Shown here piece by piece: positions 30,141 through 33,395 of a stretch of 33,395 nt of DNA; within the stretch, counting starts at the first letter, position 1; each line of letters begins with the position of its first letter. Under the pieces are notes generated by a model that was given only the letters and a program-made list of their open reading frames with translations, did no database searches and had not been told where the DNA came from. This DNA is from a virus. The stretch spans positions 1 through 33,395 of IMG/VR virus record IMGVR_UViG_3300026488_000040. One strand, 5' to 3'. Both the position numbers and the translations under genes were made by a program.

Positions 30141-30776
30141 ATGGGAATACAAATAAACAGTAAGGGAATCTATCTTGAAGACGGAACTCCAAAAATTGAG
30201 TTTGACGATATTTGTAGTGAAAGCTATATTAACAAGAAATTAATCACTAAAGCAGATATTGACGATGTTTATACAAGAGATAAAGTAGATGAAAAATTAA
30301 GTGTTAAAGCAGATATTAGCAATGTTTACACTAAAGACGAGGTGGATGAAAAAATAGACAATATTGCATCTATTGAGCCTTTAAATATCTATAAAACCTT
30401 ACAAGCAGGAAGTAATGTTACAGTTAAAGTAGATTTAGGATTAGAAGCTGGAGAATACAGAGCAGTCTTTGGTAGTATTTATATGAGTGCAAATGGAGAC
30501 TTGGATGACCACTTCAATGTTACCATAGGAAAAGGTGCTAGTGCAGTTAATACTTGGGGTAATAAAGGATATCCTATAAAAGCTCCAACTGGTTATAGCT
30601 CACCTGTAACGCATATGGGTGACAATCAGGGCGGTGGAAAATTAAAAATAGGTCATTATGGTTATTGGACAGAGTTTATAGCTTGGCTGAATGATGATGG
30701 AACATTGACTTTAGACGTCAGAGGAAATGATACCCATCCATATATTGCATTAAAAATCATAGGAGGTATAAAATGA
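30141..30776 (+). CDS. Tail-fibre-like trimeric protein
   Basis: The 211-residue protein starts after GGAGAATAAA. Two repeats of a fibre-type heptad unit (KADIDDVYTRDKVDEKL at about 37-53, KADISNVYTKDEVDEKI next) are known from phage tail fibres as coiled-coil/beta-prism necks. The C-terminal about 130 residues form a glycine- and tryptophan-containing beta domain probably contacting the receptor or virion. It overlaps the next gene by 4 bp. It lies in a 1.2-kb segment with no GGTTCT word, suggesting recent replacement. Confidence 0.72.
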   Translation: MGIQINSKGIYLEDGTPKIEFDDICSESYINKKLITKADIDDVYTRDKVDEKLSVKADISNVYTKDEVDEKIDNIASIEPLNIYKTLQAGSNVTVKVDLGLEAGEYRAVFGSIYMSANGDLDDHFNVTIGKGASAVNTWGNKGYPIKAPTGYSSPVTHMGDNQGGGKLKIGHYGYWTEFIAWLNDDGTLTLDVRGNDTHPYIALKIIGGIK

Positions 30777-31207
30777 TTAAAAGCAAATATTTAGCAGATG
30801 CTTTAGCTGAACTAATAGATAAACCTAAATTTGTGATAATTGATGGAGAGTTTAAATGGTTAGATGAGAGAGATATGCCTGATGAGAAATTAATTTTAGA
30901 AAAGATTAAAGAATACGAAGTAAAAGAAAAAAGAAGACAGATTGAAGACATTGCTTCACAAAAAGTAAGAAAAATATTAAAAGAATATGACTATGATGAT
31001 AGAGGTGATGTAGCTATATGGGCAACAAAAGGCATTCTTGAAAAGAATCCTTTTTATGATGAAGCTGTTGCTATTCAGAAATGGATAAAACAGATGGATA
31101 TTAAAATGTATGAATTACAGGATAGAATAAATGTTAAGAATGTTGATAGTATCAATATAGATGAACTTACAAAAGAATTCCCTGAGTTTGAAGGTGTTGC
31201 ATCATAA
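30773..31207 (+). CDS. Probable tail-fibre-associated protein
   Basis: ATG 30773 overlaps the fibre stop (ATGA) behind a strong AGGAGGTATAAA. The 144-residue charged helical protein contains DDRGDVAIWATKGILEKNPFYDEAVAIQKW, a pattern seen at the ends of fibre-assembly-like proteins. Co-translation with the fibre suggests a chaperone or partner. Family assignment is weak. Confidence 0.58.
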   Translation: MIKSKYLADALAELIDKPKFVIIDGEFKWLDERDMPDEKLILEKIKEYEVKEKRRQIEDIASQKVRKILKEYDYDDRGDVAIWATKGILEKNPFYDEAVAIQKWIKQMDIKMYELQDRINVKNVDSINIDELTKEFPEFEGVAS

Positions 31208-31263
31208 AAATACATAATTGCAAAAGAACCAACGAGGGAGAGTAAGACAGATTAGGAGAAATA

Positions 31264-32763
31264 ATGATAATAGAAAGAAAAAGATATGATGAACCATACA
31301 TACCAAAGCATAAAGAAACATTAAAGTTTTTTGTATGGTTCAATTCTTTTTTTAAAGAAGAAAATAGAAGTGCTGAAGCACATTTTCAATTGGTAGACCA
31401 TCTTCTGTCAAAGGATAAACATAAAGTAATCATGTGTCACAGGGGTTTAGGAAAATCTGCTCTTACTAAATACAATATACTTCGTTGGCTCTATCTTGGG
31501 AAAAAACCAAATTTTGGAGAGTTTGATTATATTCTTGTTATTCAGGACAGTGTAGCAATGGTAGAATCTACTTTTGAGACCTTATTGGCTCTTATTGAAC
31601 AAAGTGAATTAAATAAGGTTCTTGAGATTAGAAAGAAGAGATTAGGAGATGACCCTACTATTTATATCTGGCATAAAGAACTTCAAAAAATGTTCTATCT
31701 CAAAGGACGTGGCTCTGGACAGAGTTTAAGAGGAACTAATATAGCTAATAAGCGTCCTAATATTGTAATTCTTGACGATATTGAAAATGATGAGAAGCAT
31801 TCTACTAAAGAATCAAGAACCAAGCTGAAAAACTGGTTTAATAACGTAGTAAGACCTGCTATAAATCCCAACAAGTATGAGTTTATTTTTATTGGAACTC
31901 CAATACATGAAGATTCTTTGTTGCTTGATTTAGTAAGAAGTAAAAGCTGGAAGACTATAGTTTTACCTGTTGCAGAGGATTTTCCACCAGAAGATTGGAA
32001 TAAACTTATAACTTCTTGGTCTGACAGATTTACGCCTAAGTATGTCAGGGAGATTTATGAAGATTTAAAAGATCAAGGTAAAGAAACCTCTTTCTATCAA
32101 GAATATATGCTTCAGGTTACCCCTAAAGACGATTTATTGTTTAATATGGAGAATATTAACTACTACAAAATCGATGATTTAAAAGATAAACTTGGTTCTC
32201 TAACTTACTATATATCTGTTGATTTAGCAGTATCTGAAAAATCTTATGCAGACTATACTGCTATCAGTGTTGTAGGAATAGATGAGAACAACAACTGGTT
32301 CTTGGTAGATGGATTCTTTGGAAGAATTAAACCTGACGAAACAATAGACAGGATATTTACTTTAGTTGCAAGATGGAATCCATACGCAGTGGTTCTTGAA
32401 AAAGTTGCTTTTCAATTATCTATGAAAACATTTATTCAAAACGAGATGGTCAAAAGAGGTAAATTCTTCAATCTTCAAATGGTAAACAGAACCAAAGCAA
32501 AGTTAGCAGTATTCAAAGCTCTTCAACCTGTTGTAGAGATGGGCAGATTATGGTTACCAAAGACACATATGAAAGAGTTTGTTGATGAACTGAAACATGA
32601 AATGAGCTTGATTACAAATGATTCTATACTAGCTAAACATGATGATTTAATAGATTCGTTAGCTCAATTAACACTCATAGATATGATTTATGCAGAACCA
32701 ATAAACTATTCGGATAATGAAGGAATTGTTGATGAGAGCTTTACAAACCCCTATTTGTTTTAA
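31264..32763 (+). CDS. terL: Terminase large subunit
   Basis: The 499-residue motor protein has Walker A HRGLGKS (59-65), Walker B VILDDIE (D171, D172, E174), and an RNase-H-like nuclease with SVDLA (D320), VVLEKVAF (E379) and KHDDLIDSLA (D460/D461). It cuts and pumps DNA into the procapsid. Full length and all catalytic residues are present. Start ATG 31264 follows TTAGGAGAAATA. It is preceded by a 56-bp gap holding one copy of the dispersed word and followed by an extended -10 promoter. Confidence 0.93.
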   Translation: MIIERKRYDEPYIPKHKETLKFFVWFNSFFKEENRSAEAHFQLVDHLLSKDKHKVIMCHRGLGKSALTKYNILRWLYLGKKPNFGEFDYILVIQDSVAMVESTFETLLALIEQSELNKVLEIRKKRLGDDPTIYIWHKELQKMFYLKGRGSGQSLRGTNIANKRPNIVILDDIENDEKHSTKESRTKLKNWFNNVVRPAINPNKYEFIFIGTPIHEDSLLLDLVRSKSWKTIVLPVAEDFPPEDWNKLITSWSDRFTPKYVREIYEDLKDQGKETSFYQEYMLQVTPKDDLLFNMENINYYKIDDLKDKLGSLTYYISVDLAVSEKSYADYTAISVVGIDENNNWFLVDGFFGRIKPDETIDRIFTLVARWNPYAVVLEKVAFQLSMKTFIQNEMVKRGKFFNLQMVNRTKAKLAVFKALQPVVEMGRLWLPKTHMKEFVDELKHEMSLITNDSILAKHDDLIDSLAQLTLIDMIYAEPINYSDNEGIVDESFTNPYLF

Positions 32764-32775
32764 ATATTTTTTTTA

Positions 32776-32784
32776 TGATATAAT
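32776..32784 (+). promoter_or_regulatory. Extended -10 promoter
   Basis: TGATATAAT (32776-32784) is an extended -10 box; a weak TTGTTT lies 18 bp upstream. It would drive the gene starting at 32809. Confidence 0.5.
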
Positions 32785-32808
32785 TCACAAAACCGACAAA
32801 GGCTAAAA

Positions 32809-33395
32809 GTGGCAATAGACGTAAATAAATACAAAGTCTATGTGAGAGACTATGGAATAGAGGAAGCAGACTTAACTACAATATTAAACGATGTTATAAA
32901 AGAGATAGCGTTCAAAACAAGAATCTTTAAAACTGTTATTGGTTTTGAAATTCTTGATGGTTTAACAATGTATGATTTTAAATCTATCTATGAATTTAAT
33001 TTAAAAGAAAGAACAGAATTAGTATCTTTAGATATGGTAGAACCAACACTTGATGATTTGCTTGAGGCTTTAAATAAAAAAGACAGCATAGAAATTAAGG
33101 TTGAAAAAACTACAGAAAATGCTCCAGAAAATAATCGACTAATTGATATAACCGATGTTGTTAATAATGATGGAGTTAGTATCTTTGATTTATTTGATTA
33201 TATAAATGAATTAATATATGAATACAGGGGAACATTTAGTAAAGAACCAATCAAAGCCTATGCAATAGGTTCAATTATTCCTGATGTATCACTTGTTGGT
33301 TCTAATATAGAAGAAATTATAAAACCTGCCTTGATAGCAGGTGTAAAATACTATCTTTCATCAAATTATACTAATGCTCAAAATTTACAGCCTGT
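32809..33395 (+). CDS. Partial virion protein, adaptor-like, 3' end outside window
   Basis: The frame is open from GTG 32809 (AAAGG six bases upstream) to the window edge, at least 195 residues. The first part (DLTTILNDVIKEIAFKTRIF, then GFEILDGLTMYDF) resembles phage head-tail adaptor proteins. The next part is acidic, then helical. Position after the large terminase agrees with a portal-adjacent structural protein, but the assignment is tentative. The dispersed word occurs three times, as EPT, EP and VGS. Confidence 0.6.
   Translation, partial: MAIDVNKYKVYVRDYGIEEADLTTILNDVIKEIAFKTRIFKTVIGFEILDGLTMYDFKSIYEFNLKERTELVSLDMVEPTLDDLLEALNKKDSIEIKVEKTTENAPENNRLIDITDVVNNDGVSIFDLFDYINELIYEYRGTFSKEPIKAYAIGSIIPDVSLVGSNIEEIIKPALIAGVKYYLSSNYTNAQNLQP

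Larger units (their letters stand above)
10..33303. repeat. Dispersed DNA word GTTGGTTCT / AGAACCAAC
   Basis: The core GGTTCT or its complement AGAACC occurs about 150 times in the window (hand count: 78 on the + strand, 72 in reverse; may be off by a few), and the full 9-mer about 65 times. Base composition near 30% G+C predicts about 10 and about 0.2. Copies lie within genes in every reading frame, in gene overlaps and between genes, with no clear orientation bias. Examples are 10-15, 4101-4106, 5934-5939, 12044-12049, 16914-16919, 28191-28196 and 33298-33303 (forward) and 2633-2638, 4805-4810, 14965-14970, 24271-24276 and 33039-33044 (reverse). Density is like or above that of known DNA uptake sequences. 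The function is unknown. Confidence 0.93.

Noticed and set aside
10-33303. GGTTCT copies as a CRISPR array or transposon ends
   Set aside because: No regular spacing, no long repeat unit and no target duplications; copies lie singly inside genes.

Overview
This window is a stretch of an AT-rich (about 30% G+C by eye) tailed-phage genome, or of a very intact prophage. Hallmark phage genes are present: large terminase with ATPase and nuclease motifs, a probable small terminase, holin, M15 endolysin, fibre-like protein and a giant probable ejection protein. I recognise no integrase, DNA polymerase or RNA polymerase. Starts are almost all preceded by AAAGGA-type ribosome binding sites, so the host is a bacterium. 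The ThyX resembles the Helicobacter/Campylobacter type in its core, which points weakly to an AT-rich Campylobacterota-like host. Both ends of the window cut through genes.

Layout: 1-7886 is rightward virion DNA (a partial gene, then a 2177-residue protein) ending at a terminator. From 7883 to 27794 everything runs leftward: about 45 tightly packed, often overlapping early/middle genes for DNA replication, recombination and nucleotide metabolism (helicase-primase, SF2 helicase split by a frameshift, SSB, Sak4-like and RepA-like ATPases, Cas4-like nuclease, RuvC-like resolvase, ThyX, MazG-like), one homing endonuclease and many tiny unknown genes. A 361-bp divergent control region (27795-28155) separates this from rightward packaging/lysis/fibre genes (28156-33395). 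At least ten small genes that a 60-codon cutoff would miss are described here, including one that appears to start with AUU.

The outstanding signal is a short word, GTTGGTTCT/AGAACCAAC (core GGTTCT/AGAACC). By hand I count about 150 copies of the 6-base core and about 65 of the 9-mer, on both strands, inside and between genes, against roughly 10 and well under 1 expected from base composition. It is read in all six frames (EPT, RTN, NQ, VGS, LVL, WF), so selection acts on DNA. Inverted pairs form hairpins, one of them a terminator. This resembles the DNA uptake sequences of Neisseria and Pasteurellaceae but is denser, and it is in a phage. The homing endonuclease, fibre genes and one palindrome array lack it.

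Two further control systems stand out. Two small ribbon-helix-helix genes each lie behind a consensus TTGACA/TATAAT promoter flanked by a palindrome array: seven GTATC-N5-GATAC sites at 9641-9829, and paired GAATGTMCC palindromes in a 70-bp tandem duplication with compensatory base changes at 24689-24873. The homing endonuclease has a hairpin over its ribosome binding site whose upstream arm overlaps its own promoter, the logic known from T4 I-TevI.
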